The notes under the pieces are model-generated. The model worked only from the letters and a program-made list of their open reading frames with translations, ran no database searches and was not told the origin of the DNA. A stretch of DNA of 64,000 bases from Poritiphilus flavus (GTDB lineage Bacteria; Bacteroidota; Bacteroidia; Flavobacteriales; Flavobacteriaceae), in assembly GCF_009901585.1 (NCBI RefSeq), contig NZ_WXYO01000005.1, positions 62,001 through 126,000 of the forward strand, given 5' to 3'. Below, in pieces: positions 1 to 9,358 of this stretch. Position numbers and translations under genes: made by a program. Position 1 is the first letter of the stretch. Each line of letters opens with the position of its first letter.

Positions 1-2
1 GA

Positions 3-35
3 TTTATGGGTTTGATCGAAAGGCGTTTTGCCTAA
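3..35 (+). CDS. Possible 3' end of an upstream gene (partial)
   Basis: One frame is open from the window edge and ends in TAA, giving a tail ending MGLIERRFA, about 27 nt before a strong terminator. A second frame stays open to a TAA at 58-60, so the true frame cannot be settled. Product unknown. Confidence 0.25.
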   Translation, partial: FMGLIERRFA

Positions 36-61
36 TAATTCAATACCGTTTTAGCATTTAA

Positions 62-90
62 AGTCCCGCTGCCAGGCGGGCTTTTTTTGT
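62..90 (+). terminator. Rho-independent terminator
   Basis: A 5-bp GC stem (CCCGC/GCGGG), extended by flanking AG/CT pairs, is followed directly by a run of seven T. It should end the transcript entering from the left edge and separate it from the DoxX/rsmI group. Confidence 0.75.
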
Positions 91-153
91 CTGCTCCGGA
101 GGCAGCTAATTTTAGTATCTTTAGAATTCGCGAAACGACCACAGCTATATTTT

Positions 154-510
154 ATGAAAACACAAAAGATTGTTTACTGGATCGCCACCTCCCTCTTCAG
201 CGCGATCATGTTGTTCTCTGTTTACAATTACTTTTTTAATCACGAAGCAATAAAAGGCTATTTTGAGGCTTTTGGCTATCCAACCTACCTGGTTTATCCT
301 CTTGCCATAGCAAAGATCCTGGGGTTAATTGCAATTTGGGGGAATTTCTCAAAATGGTTAAGGGAATGGGCTTATGCCGGCTTCTTCTTCAATACACTTT
401 TGGCTTTTTTTGCGCATTATATGTTCAATGGGGCGGATTATCTGTTCTCTCTGCTAGCACTTGCAGGGGTATTACTGTCTTATTTTACAGGGAGAGCCGT
501 TCGGCCCTGA
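154..510 (+). CDS. DoxX-like small membrane protein
   Basis: A 118-residue, strongly hydrophobic protein with four predicted transmembrane segments (about residues 8-28, 45-63, 70-90 and 95-113). The length, the four-helix layout and the YPLAIAKILG stretch fit the DoxX/DoxX-like family of inner-membrane proteins. Family members have been linked loosely to thiosulfate:quinone reduction and redox homeostasis, but the small flavobacterial forms have no proven activity. It ends 6 nt before rsmI and is probably co-transcribed with it. The family call is fairly firm; the function is open. Confidence 0.75.
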   Translation: MKTQKIVYWIATSLFSAIMLFSVYNYFFNHEAIKGYFEAFGYPTYLVYPLAIAKILGLIAIWGNFSKWLREWAYAGFFFNTLLAFFAHYMFNGADYLFSLLALAGVLLSYFTGRAVRP

Positions 511-516
511 TCACTT

Positions 517-1206
517 ATGGAAAAACTGTATTTAGTCCCAACGCCTATTGGTAACCTGGAGGATATTACGCTTCGGGCAATTTCGGTATTAAAAGAGGTA
601 GATCTTATTCTGGCTGAAGATACCCGGACCAGCGGAAAACTTCTGCAACGTTATGAGATCAGTACCCCGATGCAAAGCCATCATATGCACAATGAGCATA
701 AAACCCTGGACGGGATCATTAAACGCCTTAAAAGTGGTGAACAGATCGCATTGATCTCGGACGCCGGAACCCCTGCAATCTCAGACCCGGGATTTCTGCT
801 TACACGGGCCTGCGTGGAGAACGACATCCCTGTGGAATGTCTGCCTGGTGCGACGGCTTTTGTACCGGCCCTGGTGCAAAGCGGCCTTCCTAACGACCGA
901 TTTGTATTTGAGGGTTTCCTTCCACCTAAAAAAGGAAGGCAAACCCGTTTAAAACAGTTGGCCGAGGAATCCCGCACCCTGATCTTTTATGAATCCCCCT
1001 ATAAATTACTCAAAACCCTATCGGATCTTTCCGAATACTTTGGGGCGGACCGAAGGGTCAGCGTGTCCCGGGAATTGACAAAACTATATGAAGAGACTAT
1101 CAGGGGAACTTTGGAAGAAGTACAGGAACATTTTAAAAATAAAGCTCCTAAAGGAGAATTGGTAATCGTAGTGGCAGGGAAAAAAGATGGAAAAACTTCT
1201 GGATGA
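517..1206 (+). CDS. rsmI: 16S rRNA (cytidine-1402-2'-O)-methyltransferase RsmI
   Basis: SAM-dependent tetrapyrrole-methylase-fold enzyme that 2'-O-methylates C1402 in the P-site region of 16S rRNA. Hallmarks in order: VPTPIGNLEDIT at residues 7-18, the EDTR motif at 34-37, SDAGTPAISDPG near 81-92, and LPGATAFVPAL near 109-119, followed by FEGFLPPKKGR. At 229 residues it is the short form, lacking the C-terminal extension of the roughly 285-residue E. coli protein; short forms are usual in Bacteroidota. Its last 20 nt overlap the start of the next gene, which suggests translational coupling. Confidence 0.95.
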   Translation: MEKLYLVPTPIGNLEDITLRAISVLKEVDLILAEDTRTSGKLLQRYEISTPMQSHHMHNEHKTLDGIIKRLKSGEQIALISDAGTPAISDPGFLLTRACVENDIPVECLPGATAFVPALVQSGLPNDRFVFEGFLPPKKGRQTRLKQLAEESRTLIFYESPYKLLKTLSDLSEYFGADRRVSVSRELTKLYEETIRGTLEEVQEHFKNKAPKGELVIVVAGKKDGKTSG

Positions 1207-1759
1207 TATCAGGTCTTGCGTGGTGTGTGAATCCTATTTGCCATTGGGTCCAAGGCCCATAGTAGCGGCACATACCGATTCCAGGATCATTCTTATCGGG
1301 CAGGCACCCGGGGCCAAAGTTCACGAGACGGGTATACCCTGGGATGATCCCAGTGGTAAACAGCTTAGAAAATGGTTGGACGTTTCGGACCAGGTCTTCT
1401 ACGACGAAAAGAAAATGGCCCTGATCCCTATGGGCTTTTGCTATCCTGGAAAAGGCAAATCCGGAGATCTGCCTCCCCGGCCGGAATGCGCTCCGCTTTG
1501 GCACGGCCCCTTATTAGAACCCATTGCGGATGATGCATTGACATTACTTATAGGCGGATATGCTCAAAAGTACTATTTGGGAGAACGGGCACAGGCTAAT
1601 CTTACCGAAACCGTTCGAAACTATCAAGAATACCTGCCTCAATACTTCCCCTTACCACATCCTTCACCCCGTAACCGCTTTTGGCTTTCAAAAAATCCCT
1701 GGTTTGAGGAGGAGGTTTTGCCGGAGCTCAAGGCCCGTGTCAGTAAACTTTTGCTGTAA
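1187..1759 (+). CDS. Uracil-DNA glycosylase family protein
   Basis: A 190-residue member of the UDG superfamily, expected to excise uracil or related deaminated bases. Motif 1, IGQAPGAKVHETG (residues 37-49), resembles the GQAPG form of family 4/5 UDGs. The second motif, HPSPRN (158-163), supplies the usual His-Pro-Ser DNA-intercalation loop. An N-terminal CVVC pair (11-14) recalls half of the 4Fe-4S ligand set, but the other two ligand cysteines are not evident, so a cluster is unlikely. The start ATG lies inside rsmI; no later ATG would keep the N-terminal helix and the CVVC. Ends 10 nt from the convergent adenine deaminase gene. Confidence 0.85.
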   Translation: MEKLLDDIRSCVVCESYLPLGPRPIVAAHTDSRIILIGQAPGAKVHETGIPWDDPSGKQLRKWLDVSDQVFYDEKKMALIPMGFCYPGKGKSGDLPPRPECAPLWHGPLLEPIADDALTLLIGGYAQKYYLGERAQANLTETVRNYQEYLPQYFPLPHPSPRNRFWLSKNPWFEEEVLPELKARVSKLLL

Positions 1760-1769
1760 AGAGAAGTAA

Positions 1770-3395
1770 TCAGTCGGCAAATAGATCTACAAAGGAAAAG
1801 GACCTGCCGCTGAAAAGGCCTTTATCTGAAAGTTTCAGGTCCGGGATTACGAGCAGCGCCATAAAGGAGAGTGTCATAAATGGAGCACGAAGTTGGCTTC
1901 CCAGGGATTTCGCCATGCTGTCCAATTCCTCGTAAGCCTTTGCGACCTCCAGGCCTCCCTTGTCGCTCATTATACCGGCCACGGGTAGCGCCAGGCATTG
2001 ATGTCCCGCATCGCTGACACAAGAAATTCCCCCTTTGTTCTGAATGATAAGGTTTACGGCTTCGCACAAAGCCTCGTCTGTGGTTCCGACGGCAATGATG
2101 TTATGCGAATCATGGGCAACCGAACTGGCGATAGCACCTTTTTTGAGTCCAAAGTTCTTAATGAAACCCACCGCAGGTTCAGTATTCTTATAGCGATTGA
2201 CCACGGCCACCTTGAGGATATCTTTTTGGATATCGGACGAAAGGCCTCCCTTGTGGACCGGGATCGAAGCCTGAATCTCGTTGGTGATCAACTCCCCGTC
2301 CAAAGCTTCAATGACCCGGATATTTGAGGAGTCCGCGGAAACGAAAAAGTCTTCCGGACGCCTGGGATCGCATTCAAAATTGTTAGGCGTGGAAAAGGGA
2401 ACAGTACCTATTAATGATCGGTTGTTTTTTGCTACACATTCCCCGTTGATGAAGGTTTGAAGCACCTTAAAATCCACCAGATCGTCTATCAGGATAAAAT
2501 CCGCGGCATCTCCTTCGCGAAGCTGCCCTACATCCATATTGTAATGGGCAATGGGGTTCAGACAGGCTGCCTGAAGTACTTTGAAAACATCCATGCCTTT
2601 GGCTACGGCCCTGGCGCAAAGCTGATTGATATGTCCTTTAACCAGATCGTCCGGGTGTTTATCGTCTGAGCAGAACATCATATTTCCGTAGTGTTCTGGC
2701 AACAGATCGATCAGCGCTTCAAAATTCTTGGCTGCGCTTCCCTCGCGTATAATAACTTTCATGCCCCGTTCCAGTTTTTCCAGGCCCTCGGCATAACTGA
2801 AGCATTCGTGGTCCGTACTAATGCCTGCCTCGATATACTTTTGCAGCTCGGGGCCCATCAGGCCAGGGGCGTGCCCGTCTACCGGCTTTTTGTGGGCATG
2901 GGCATGGGCTATCTTTTGGTAAACCTCCTCATCGTCCGTCAGTACCCCGGGATAGTTCATCATTTCCGCCAGGTAATAGATATCCGGAAGGGATAGTAAT
3001 TGATCGATCCCATTGGCGTCGATAGTAGCGCCCGATGTCTCAAAACTAGTGGCCGGAACACAGGAAGGCGCTCCAAAATGGAATTTTAGCGGTACTTTCC
3101 GCCCGTTTTCTATCATAAAGCGCACCCCATCAGCGCCCAATACATTGGCTATCTCATGAGGATCTGAAACCGTTGCCACAGTACCTTGCAGCACTGCAAG
3201 CCTGGCAAATTCCGATGGTACCAACATGGAACTCTCAATATGAACATGCGCATCAACGAAACCCGGAAGAATAAAATGATCTGCCGCCTGCTTTATCTCG
3301 CGGACGGCGCTTATCCTGCCATTACTAAAAAGAATCTCCGCGGGATAGATCCTGCGGCCTGGAATGTCTACCAGCTGCCCATTAATTCTTGTCAT
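1770..3395 (-). CDS. ade: Adenine deaminase
   Basis: Amidohydrolase-superfamily enzyme converting adenine to hypoxanthine and ammonia in purine salvage. The metal-binding signature [12 protein letters not shown] is at residues 45-56. [15 protein letters not shown] and [10 protein letters not shown] follow in the order seen in bacterial Ade proteins. The C-terminal part (about 380-541) is the Ade-specific domain with [12 protein letters not shown]. At 541 residues it is close to the usual 550-590. Its start is immediately next to the stop of the AhpD-like gene, so the two are probably transcribed together. Confidence 0.93.
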   Translation of the reverse strand: MTRINGQLVDIPGRRIYPAEILFSNGRISAVREIKQAADHFILPGFVDAHVHIESSMLVPSEFARLAVLQGTVATVSDPHEIANVLGADGVRFMIENGRKVPLKFHFGAPSCVPATSFETSGATIDANGIDQLLSLPDIYYLAEMMNYPGVLTDDEEVYQKIAHAHAHKKPVDGHAPGLMGPELQKYIEAGISTDHECFSYAEGLEKLERGMKVIIREGSAAKNFEALIDLLPEHYGNMMFCSDDKHPDDLVKGHINQLCARAVAKGMDVFKVLQAACLNPIAHYNMDVGQLREGDAADFILIDDLVDFKVLQTFINGECVAKNNRSLIGTVPFSTPNNFECDPRRPEDFFVSADSSNIRVIEALDGELITNEIQASIPVHKGGLSSDIQKDILKVAVVNRYKNTEPAVGFIKNFGLKKGAIASSVAHDSHNIIAVGTTDEALCEAVNLIIQNKGGISCVSDAGHQCLALPVAGIMSDKGGLEVAKAYEELDSMAKSLGSQLRAPFMTLSFMALLVIPDLKLSDKGLFSGRSFSFVDLFAD

Positions 3396-3986
3396 TTACG
3401 CGTGCTTACCTTTTTCCCAACCGTGTTTTCCAAGATATTGTTCGCCGCTTTCCACAGCACCGGATTCAATAGTAGTTCCCATGGAATCATTCCATCGGTT
3501 GAGGTAACCGAATAGGGAGATTACCCCAAGCATTTCAACGATCTCTCCTTCATCCCAATGTTGATACAGCCGCTCCTTGATCTGGCTGTCTACGGCATTC
3601 GGAATTTGGGAAGCCGCTAGTGAAAAATCCAGTGCGGCCCTTTCAGCCTCGGAGAAGGCGGGGTGAGTGCGGTATTCCCATATGTTGTCCAACTGTTCCT
3701 GCTCCGCGCCGTACCTTTCTGCAGCTCTGATCGCGTGGGCCTGACAGTAGCGGCAACCTGTAGAATTGCTGCTTACCCAGGCGATCATACGTTTTAGGGC
3801 TGAGGAGACCCTTCCTTCGTTGGCCATTACGGCTTTGTTCAGGTTGATAAATGCTTTTGAAATAGCTGGCCTGTGCTGCATAGTGAGCACAGAGTTTGGG
3901 CAAAACCCAAGGGTCTCGTTGAAAAACTCTGCGAGTTCTTTGGTCTTCGGATCGTGGTTCGGATCAAGGGGTTGGACAAGCGCCAT
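3396..3986 (-). CDS. AhpD/carboxymuconolactone decarboxylase-like peroxidase-related enzyme
   Basis: A 196-residue alpha-helical protein of the AhpD-like superfamily. The redox motif CRYCQAH (residues 78-84 from the chosen start) has the CxxC plus His arrangement of alkylhydroperoxidase D. The ATG at 3986 is preferred over an upstream ATG (4052). The longer form would overlap the divergent OsmC gene and add a tail without family similarity, whereas MALVQPLDP resembles normal N termini of this group. Divergent to osmC, which also handles peroxides, so the pair may form an oxidative-stress unit. Substrate unknown. Confidence 0.82.
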   Translation of the reverse strand: MALVQPLDPNHDPKTKELAEFFNETLGFCPNSVLTMQHRPAISKAFINLNKAVMANEGRVSSALKRMIAWVSSNSTGCRYCQAHAIRAAERYGAEQEQLDNIWEYRTHPAFSEAERAALDFSLAASQIPNAVDSQIKERLYQHWDEGEIVEMLGVISLFGYLNRWNDSMGTTIESGAVESGEQYLGKHGWEKGKHA

Positions 3987-4034
3987 AATTGCGTTTTTAA
4001 ATTGTATTTTTGAACCCACAAGAAACAAAAAATA

Positions 4035-4466
4035 ATGAGCACTACAAATCATATCTCCACCAAATGGATGGGCAATATGGCCTTCGAAAGTACGAATCCA
4101 TCAGGCTTAAATCTTACTATAGATGCGAGTCCAGATGATGGGGGCGAAGGTAAGGGGCTACGCCCAAAAGCCCTGATGCTGTCCAGTTTGGCCGGCTGTT
4201 CCGGCCTGGATGTTGCCTCCCTGATCAGGAAAATGAAGCTGGAAGTGGATGATTTTTCCATAGAGACGATCGCGAACCTTACAGATGAGCATCCGAGGTA
4301 TTATGATTCAGTTACTGTTGAGTACCACTTTCACGGCAGCAATTTGAAAGAGGAAAAATTGAATAAGGCTGTGGATCTTTCCGTTGAGAAGTACTGCGGC
4401 GTAATGGAGATGTTCCGAAGGTTTGCCGAATTAAAAATAGTAACCGTTTTTCATCATAAAAGTTAA
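4035..4466 (+). CDS. OsmC family protein
   Basis: A 143-residue OsmC/Ohr-fold protein. The two expected redox cysteines are present: Cys55 in SLAGCSGLD and Cys121 in EKYCGVMEM. The RPKALMLSSLAGC context is typical of the OsmC/YhfA branch rather than of Ohr. The family reduces organic or fatty-acid hydroperoxides, probably in the cytoplasm. Starts 48 nt from the divergent AhpD-like gene, so the promoters overlap. Confidence 0.9.
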   Translation: MSTTNHISTKWMGNMAFESTNPSGLNLTIDASPDDGGEGKGLRPKALMLSSLAGCSGLDVASLIRKMKLEVDDFSIETIANLTDEHPRYYDSVTVEYHFHGSNLKEEKLNKAVDLSVEKYCGVMEMFRRFAELKIVTVFHHKS

Positions 4467-4604
4467 TACAAGTAATACGCAATATCATTGCAGGAAGAAA
4501 CACTAATTTTGATTATAACAGACAAAATAAGGCGTGTTTCATTTCAAATTTCGTCTTAGTACTTAAAACCTAACACCTAAAACTGAAATTTCTACACGAG
4601 ACTC

Positions 4605-6302
4605 ATGCGCTGGACCCTCAAACCGAAACCGGATGCTGCCAAAACACAGAAGCTGGCCACTGAGCTGAATGTGGAGCCACTGGTAGCGCAATTATTACTC
4701 CAGCGTGGAATTGACAGCTACGATGAAGCCAGGAAGTTTTTCCGGCCACGGTTGAGCGACCTGCACGATCCATTTCTTATGCAGGATATGGACAGGGCGG
4801 TAGACCGTATCCGAAAGGCCATCGAGAATGAAGAAAATATTTTGGTCTATGGGGATTACGACGTTGATGGTACCTGTGCTGTGGCCCTGCTTTCTTCATA
4901 TCTAAAGAAGAATTATCGCCGAGTGGCGATTTATATACCCGATAGGTATACCGAGGGTTACGGGGTTTCTTTGCAGGGGATAGATTATGCTGAAGACAAC
5001 GGGATAAGCCTGATCATTGCCCTGGATTGCGGGGTAAAGGCCATTGAACAGATCGCATATGCCAAAGAAAAAGGTATTGACTTTATTGTCTGTGATCACC
5101 ACAGGCCCGGAAAGGAACTTCCGACGGCGATTGCCGTTCTTGACCCTAAGCGCCAGGATTGCCACTATCCTTATGACGAGTTGTGTGGTTGTGGGATCGG
5201 CTTTAAACTTGTTCAGGCATTAGCTCAGGGTTCCGGTTATAAAGTAGATGATCTCATACCCTATCTGGACCTGGTCGCTACGGCAATAGGAGCAGATATC
5301 GTTCCGATAACCGGAGAGAACCGGGTGCTGGCATATCACGGCCTGAAAGTGATCAACTCCAATCCACGGCCCGGGTTTAAAGCAATAATCAATACCATTA
5401 GTAAGAGCCGTTTGAGCATAACCGATGTGGTCTTTATTATCGCTCCGAGGATCAACGCGGCCGGAAGGATGAAACACGGGGAATATGCGGTGAACCTGCT
5501 GACGGAAACCAGGGATGAGCAAGCCAGGGTCAGTGCAAAGGAAATTGAACAATTCAATACGGATCGCAGGCATCTGGATCGCGAAATTACAAAAGAGGCC
5601 CTGGCTCAGATAGCCCATAATCAGGAGGAAGAGCGGTTTACCTCCGTGGTATTTTCCGAAAACTGGCATAAAGGGGTTATCGGGATTGTTGCTTCTCGCC
5701 TTACCGAGACCTATTACCGACCAACCCTGGTTTTTACGGAAAGTGGTGGAAAGTTGGCGGCCTCCGCTCGCTCTGTAAAAGGCTTTGACGTATATAATGC
5801 CCTGGAAGGCTGCTCGGAGCATATAGAGCAATTCGGAGGACATAAGTATGCAGCTGGTTTAACCCTGGCCAAAGAGCAATACGGGGCATTTAAGGAAAAA
5901 TTTGAAGCGATCGTAAAAGATAGCATCGATCCGAACCTGCTGGTACCAGAACTTTTAATAGACTCCCAGATATACATCGGTCAGCTAAGGCCAAAACTCT
6001 ATCGGATCCTTAAGCAATTTGCACCTTTCGGTCCGGGAAACCGGGCCCCGGTCTTTATGGCGAACCGGCTGAGAGATAACGGTTATGCCAGGGGGGTGGG
6101 AGAAGAGGGAAAACATTTAAAACTGAGTGTAGTTCAGGAAGGTGGTCTCCTTGGAGGAATTGGGTTCAATCTGGGTGAAAAGCTGGATCTGGTAAAAGAT
6201 GGTAAATCTTTTGATGCCGTGTTTAGCCTGGATGAAAATGAGTGGCAGGGCAGGGTGAGCCTGCAATTACGCCTAAGGGATATTCGGGAATCTACGGCTT
6301 AA
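4605..6302 (+). CDS. recJ: Single-stranded-DNA-specific 5'-3' exonuclease RecJ
   Basis: DHH-superfamily nuclease acting in recombination and mismatch/base-excision repair. Phosphoesterase motif I, DYDVDGT, is at residues 84-90. ALDCGVKA and the DHH motif (CDHHRPGKELP) follow, then the DHHA1 motif GGHKYAAGL near 415. The OB-fold region follows to the C terminus. At 565 residues it has the usual length. About 140 nt upstream holds no ORF, but near 4558-4585 it contains a TTAGG-like low-complexity string also found between moxR and the DUF58 gene. Confidence 0.95.
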   Translation: MRWTLKPKPDAAKTQKLATELNVEPLVAQLLLQRGIDSYDEARKFFRPRLSDLHDPFLMQDMDRAVDRIRKAIENEENILVYGDYDVDGTCAVALLSSYLKKNYRRVAIYIPDRYTEGYGVSLQGIDYAEDNGISLIIALDCGVKAIEQIAYAKEKGIDFIVCDHHRPGKELPTAIAVLDPKRQDCHYPYDELCGCGIGFKLVQALAQGSGYKVDDLIPYLDLVATAIGADIVPITGENRVLAYHGLKVINSNPRPGFKAIINTISKSRLSITDVVFIIAPRINAAGRMKHGEYAVNLLTETRDEQARVSAKEIEQFNTDRRHLDREITKEALAQIAHNQEEERFTSVVFSENWHKGVIGIVASRLTETYYRPTLVFTESGGKLAASARSVKGFDVYNALEGCSEHIEQFGGHKYAAGLTLAKEQYGAFKEKFEAIVKDSIDPNLLVPELLIDSQIYIGQLRPKLYRILKQFAPFGPGNRAPVFMANRLRDNGYARGVGEEGKHLKLSVVQEGGLLGGIGFNLGEKLDLVKDGKSFDAVFSLDENEWQGRVSLQLRLRDIRESTA

Positions 6303-6338
6303 CAACAGTCAGGAAATGAGGCGGTAATGAATATGTAG

Positions 6339-6785
6339 TTGGATGAACCTTATAATATATTATTTATAATTAATCTAAATAAAAATAAATTAGTAGATTT
6401 GGATTTGCTTTCTAAACATCCCTCTACCATGCAGGAAATTGATCCTATTTACTATAACAAGCTGGGTATTTGCTTCTATTGGAAGCGAGGCACTGTCAAA
6501 GACATTCAAAAAGTTCAGTTGGTTTTCCGGGACAGCTGTATACTTTTAAGCCCTGAAGAGCTTCACAAGTTTTACGATTCCATATCCACATTGGCGACAG
6601 AACCACCACTTTGTTCGGATTGCAAAGAAAATGATTCCTGCAGGTCTCTGCTTTTGGAAACCCCTATACCACAACTGTGTTTTGCAGTAAGCTACAAGGA
6701 ACTCCAGGGGATTTCCGACCTGATCAGAGGCACACTTTTTCAGTTGGATCTGGAAAAATACCTGGATAAGCTCTGTGGCAATTAG
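6339..6785 (+). CDS. Conserved-looking hypothetical protein with a cysteine cluster
   Basis: A 148-residue soluble protein not assigned to any family. The first 35 codons are AT-rich and encode LFIINLNKNKLVDLDLL. A cluster CSDCKENDSC near residues 91-100 could bind metal, with a further Cys near 117 and another three residues from the C terminus. There is no signal peptide or membrane segment. It follows recJ by 36 nt and its last 4 nt overlap the convergent LpxH-like gene. No function is inferred. Confidence 0.65.
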   Translation: MDEPYNILFIINLNKNKLVDLDLLSKHPSTMQEIDPIYYNKLGICFYWKRGTVKDIQKVQLVFRDSCILLSPEELHKFYDSISTLATEPPLCSDCKENDSCRSLLLETPIPQLCFAVSYKELQGISDLIRGTLFQLDLEKYLDKLCGN

Positions 6786-7549
6786 GTTTGCAGTTTGTGT
6801 AGCCTGAGTTTTTTACCGTCGAAAACGGCATAAGTGAAGTAGGAGATCCAGTCTCCCAGGTTGATGTATGTAGAAGATTCATTTAATGGGATCTCCATGG
6901 GGAGATGGCGATGCCCAAAGACAAAATAATCGTAATGCTGCTTTTCCAGTTTTCTCTTGGAATATTGTACCAGCCATTCCTTTTCTTCACCCAGGAATTT
7001 AACATCCTCATCTCCGGAGATCAATTTGTTTTTTAAGGAGAAATACTGGGCGAGCCGTACACCCAGGTCCGGGTGCAGCCACCGATAGCACCACTTGGCG
7101 AGGGGATTTGTAAACACTTTTTTCATGCGTTTATAGCCCTTGTCTCCGGGCCCCAGCCCGTCTCCATGACCTACAAAAAATGAGGTATCGTTCAAAAGAT
7201 ATTGTTGTGGTTTATGAAAAACGGGAATATTCAGCTCCTGTTCAAAATACCCATTCATCCACAGATCGTGATTGCCGACAAAATAGTATACAGGTATTCC
7301 GGAATCAGTAATTTCTGCCAGCTTTCCCAAAGTTCGGGTAAAGCCTTTAGGGACTACGGTTTTATACTCAAACCAAAAGTCAAACAGATCACCTAGTAAA
7401 AAAATGGCCGCCGCATCCTGTTTTATTTCGTCTAACCAGGAAACAAACTTCTTTTCCCTCTCCAGGCTTTGAGCCATGTCTGGTGCCCCAAGATGGTTGT
7501 CACTGGCAAAATAGATCTTTTCGCCTTCGGGAAAGCTTATGGTTTTCAT
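6782..7549 (-). CDS. lpxH: UDP-2,3-diacylglucosamine diphosphatase-like metallophosphatase
   Basis: A 255-residue calcineurin-like phosphoesterase. Metal-site motifs run in order: SDNHLG (16-21), GDLFDFWFEYK (53-63), GNHDLW (92-97), GHGDGLGPGD (about 132-141) and FGHRH near 217. GDLFDFWFE and the GHGD motif fit the LpxH branch, which hydrolyses UDP-2,3-diacylglucosamine to lipid X in lipid A synthesis. Bacteroidota often carry more than one LpxH-like paralogue, so the exact substrate is less certain than the fold. Runs with the QueD-like gene on the same strand. Confidence 0.85.
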   Translation of the reverse strand: MKTISFPEGEKIYFASDNHLGAPDMAQSLEREKKFVSWLDEIKQDAAAIFLLGDLFDFWFEYKTVVPKGFTRTLGKLAEITDSGIPVYYFVGNHDLWMNGYFEQELNIPVFHKPQQYLLNDTSFFVGHGDGLGPGDKGYKRMKKVFTNPLAKWCYRWLHPDLGVRLAQYFSLKNKLISGDEDVKFLGEEKEWLVQYSKRKLEKQHYDYFVFGHRHLPMEIPLNESSTYINLGDWISYFTYAVFDGKKLRLHKLQT

Positions 7550-7594
7550 TTGGCAGTAAAGATACGTAAAGCGTTGAAGCTCCCAAACGCTCGC

Positions 7595-8044
7595 CTAGTT
7601 GTCTGCAGCGTACCACTCCGCATAAGCGGTTTCCGTCTCTCGCAGTTTCAGAGAGTGCAGCTTAATGGTATCCGGCAGCCTCTTTTGGATCTTATTCGCA
7701 AAATCCACCACCATATTCTCACTGGTAGGCTGGTAGTCCGCAAGGATGATCTTATGGCCCCTTTTCTCCAGTTCCCGGGCCAGTTCTATATGTGGGGTAT
7801 TCTTATTAAAAACCGTGGCGTGATCAAAGGGGTCCACCACTTCTTCCTTGACGATCTTTTTCAGGTCTCCGAAATCAATGACCATACCCAGCTTTACGTT
7901 CGAAGTATCCGTAATCGGCTTTCCAATCACGGTTACGGACAACTTATAACTGTGCCCGTGTACGTTTTTACATTTACCATCATAGCCGTATAGCGCGTGG
8001 CCGGTTTCAAAGTTGAATTGCTTTGTGATTCGAATATTTTCCAT
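7595..8044 (-). CDS. queD: 6-pyruvoyltetrahydropterin synthase / QueD family enzyme
   Basis: A 149-residue T-fold enzyme, probably converting dihydroneopterin triphosphate to 6-carboxytetrahydropterin for queuosine. Zinc ligands His16, His29 and His31 (ETGHAL, VHGHSY) and catalytic Cys25 are visible. DHATVFN and the ETETAYAEWY end complete the family pattern. The ATG at 8044 is chosen because upstream codons in the same frame run into the acyltransferase gene and show no family similarity. The rest of the queuosine pathway is not in this window, so a pterin role remains possible. Confidence 0.87.
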   Translation of the reverse strand: MENIRITKQFNFETGHALYGYDGKCKNVHGHSYKLSVTVIGKPITDTSNVKLGMVIDFGDLKKIVKEEVVDPFDHATVFNKNTPHIELARELEKRGHKIILADYQPTSENMVVDFANKIQKRLPDTIKLHSLKLRETETAYAEWYAADN

Positions 8045-8103
8045 GAGCAAGATTTGCTCTGCAAAGGTAGGTAATCTTTGCAATGGAAGGTCCGAATTCG
8101 GAT

Positions 8104-9261
8104 TCAGGAAGCTTCTTTTGTCAACACCCCTACCTGATCGTATTTTTTTGGCCTTACTTTCAAGCCGAACAGCGGCCTGATAGCCCTCCAACGGCGAATC
8201 CCAAACTCATAAAGTATCCAGGAGATCCCGAAAGTTCCCAGAGTGAGTACCAAAAACTTGGGAACAAAACCCCAATTGAGGTCCATTAGGTAATACCCAA
8301 TGCTTATGGTTACGGTCTGATGGAGGATGTAAAAGGGATATACAGCTTCATTGCAATAGGCGAGCAATTTACTGGGTTTGTTGAGGTACCTGGCACCATA
8401 GCCGAATATGGCTAATATCCATGACCAGAGGTTGAAAACTTTCAAAAAAGCCTCTGTAAAATGGCGTACAGTGCTGTCTTCAAATGTCAGAATGGTTGCC
8501 AGCCAAACTGTAAATCCTACTATCCCACATTTAAGAAACAGGCGCCGTCGCTGAGCGGCAATTTCCCAGAAGTTATTGCGGGAGGCCATCAAAAGAAAAC
8601 CGTAGAAAAAAAGGAAAACATAGAACACCAGGGTGAACCAATCCCCAACCAAGGCGTGAGTAACCGGAAAGAAGGGTTCCAGAAAGGCTTCCGCAAGATA
8701 CAGCGGAATAATAAGCCAGAACAGTCCAAAAGGCTTATTCATTTGCCTGCGAATCCATCTCAACAGCCCATTATCGGGATTATTTCTCAATTTTAGAAAA
8801 GCAGGGATCAGGATCAGGGAGAACAAAAACAGATAGGGAAGGAACCACAGATGATGCCAGCTAAAATTCCCTTCCGCATAGATGCCTATAAAAGCACGGG
8901 ACGGCCAGAAATCCAAATATCCACCTTGAAATTGCCCGTTGGCCAGGCGCTCGAAATATACCTGAGGCGGAACGATCAACAACATACCTACAGCAAGAGG
9001 GATATACAGACGTACAAAGCGCTCCAAGGCAAATTGCTTACCCGATCTTTTATTCAAAGCATAGTAGGTACCCATACCGGATATTACAAAAAGTATGGGC
9101 AAACGCCATTGATTGAGGAACAACATTGGGTAGCGCAACCACCCATAGATATCGTTGTTCTTAATATGCCAGCCCCAGGGGACAAAGAACATGCCCACAT
9201 GATATAAAATGAGTAAACCAAAGACCAACACCCTTAACCAATCCATATCGTACCTACGCAT
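8104..9261 (-). CDS. Acyltransferase 3 family membrane protein
   Basis: A 385-residue polytopic membrane protein with roughly ten transmembrane segments. The N terminus MDWLRVLVFGLLILYHVG carries the DxLR and downstream His pattern of the acyltransferase 3 (OafA/NodX-like) family. RLPILFVISGMGTYYAL matches the second conserved block. Family members transfer acyl groups to sugars or other surface molecules. Translation may begin at residue 1 or at Met6. The acceptor is unknown and no polysaccharide cluster is adjacent. Confidence 0.85.
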   Translation of the reverse strand: MRRYDMDWLRVLVFGLLILYHVGMFFVPWGWHIKNNDIYGWLRYPMLFLNQWRLPILFVISGMGTYYALNKRSGKQFALERFVRLYIPLAVGMLLIVPPQVYFERLANGQFQGGYLDFWPSRAFIGIYAEGNFSWHHLWFLPYLFLFSLILIPAFLKLRNNPDNGLLRWIRRQMNKPFGLFWLIIPLYLAEAFLEPFFPVTHALVGDWFTLVFYVFLFFYGFLLMASRNNFWEIAAQRRRLFLKCGIVGFTVWLATILTFEDSTVRHFTEAFLKVFNLWSWILAIFGYGARYLNKPSKLLAYCNEAVYPFYILHQTVTISIGYYLMDLNWGFVPKFLVLTLGTFGISWILYEFGIRRWRAIRPLFGLKVRPKKYDQVGVLTKEAS

Positions 9262-9358
9262 AACTTCAGAATTTTTTCCAAAGTTAGGCGGGAAGGAGAT
9301 GCGAAATTGAAAGTTGTGATGATGAACAAGGATTTGTGATGAATGTCAAGGCAGGGGA

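Noticed and set aside
3987-4052. Upstream extension of the AhpD-like gene to an ATG at 4052
   Set aside because: It would overlap the start of the divergent osmC gene and adds residues unlike the family.
8045-8191. Upstream extension of the QueD-like gene
   Set aside because: The added 49 codons overlap the acyltransferase gene in another frame and show no pterin-synthase similarity.
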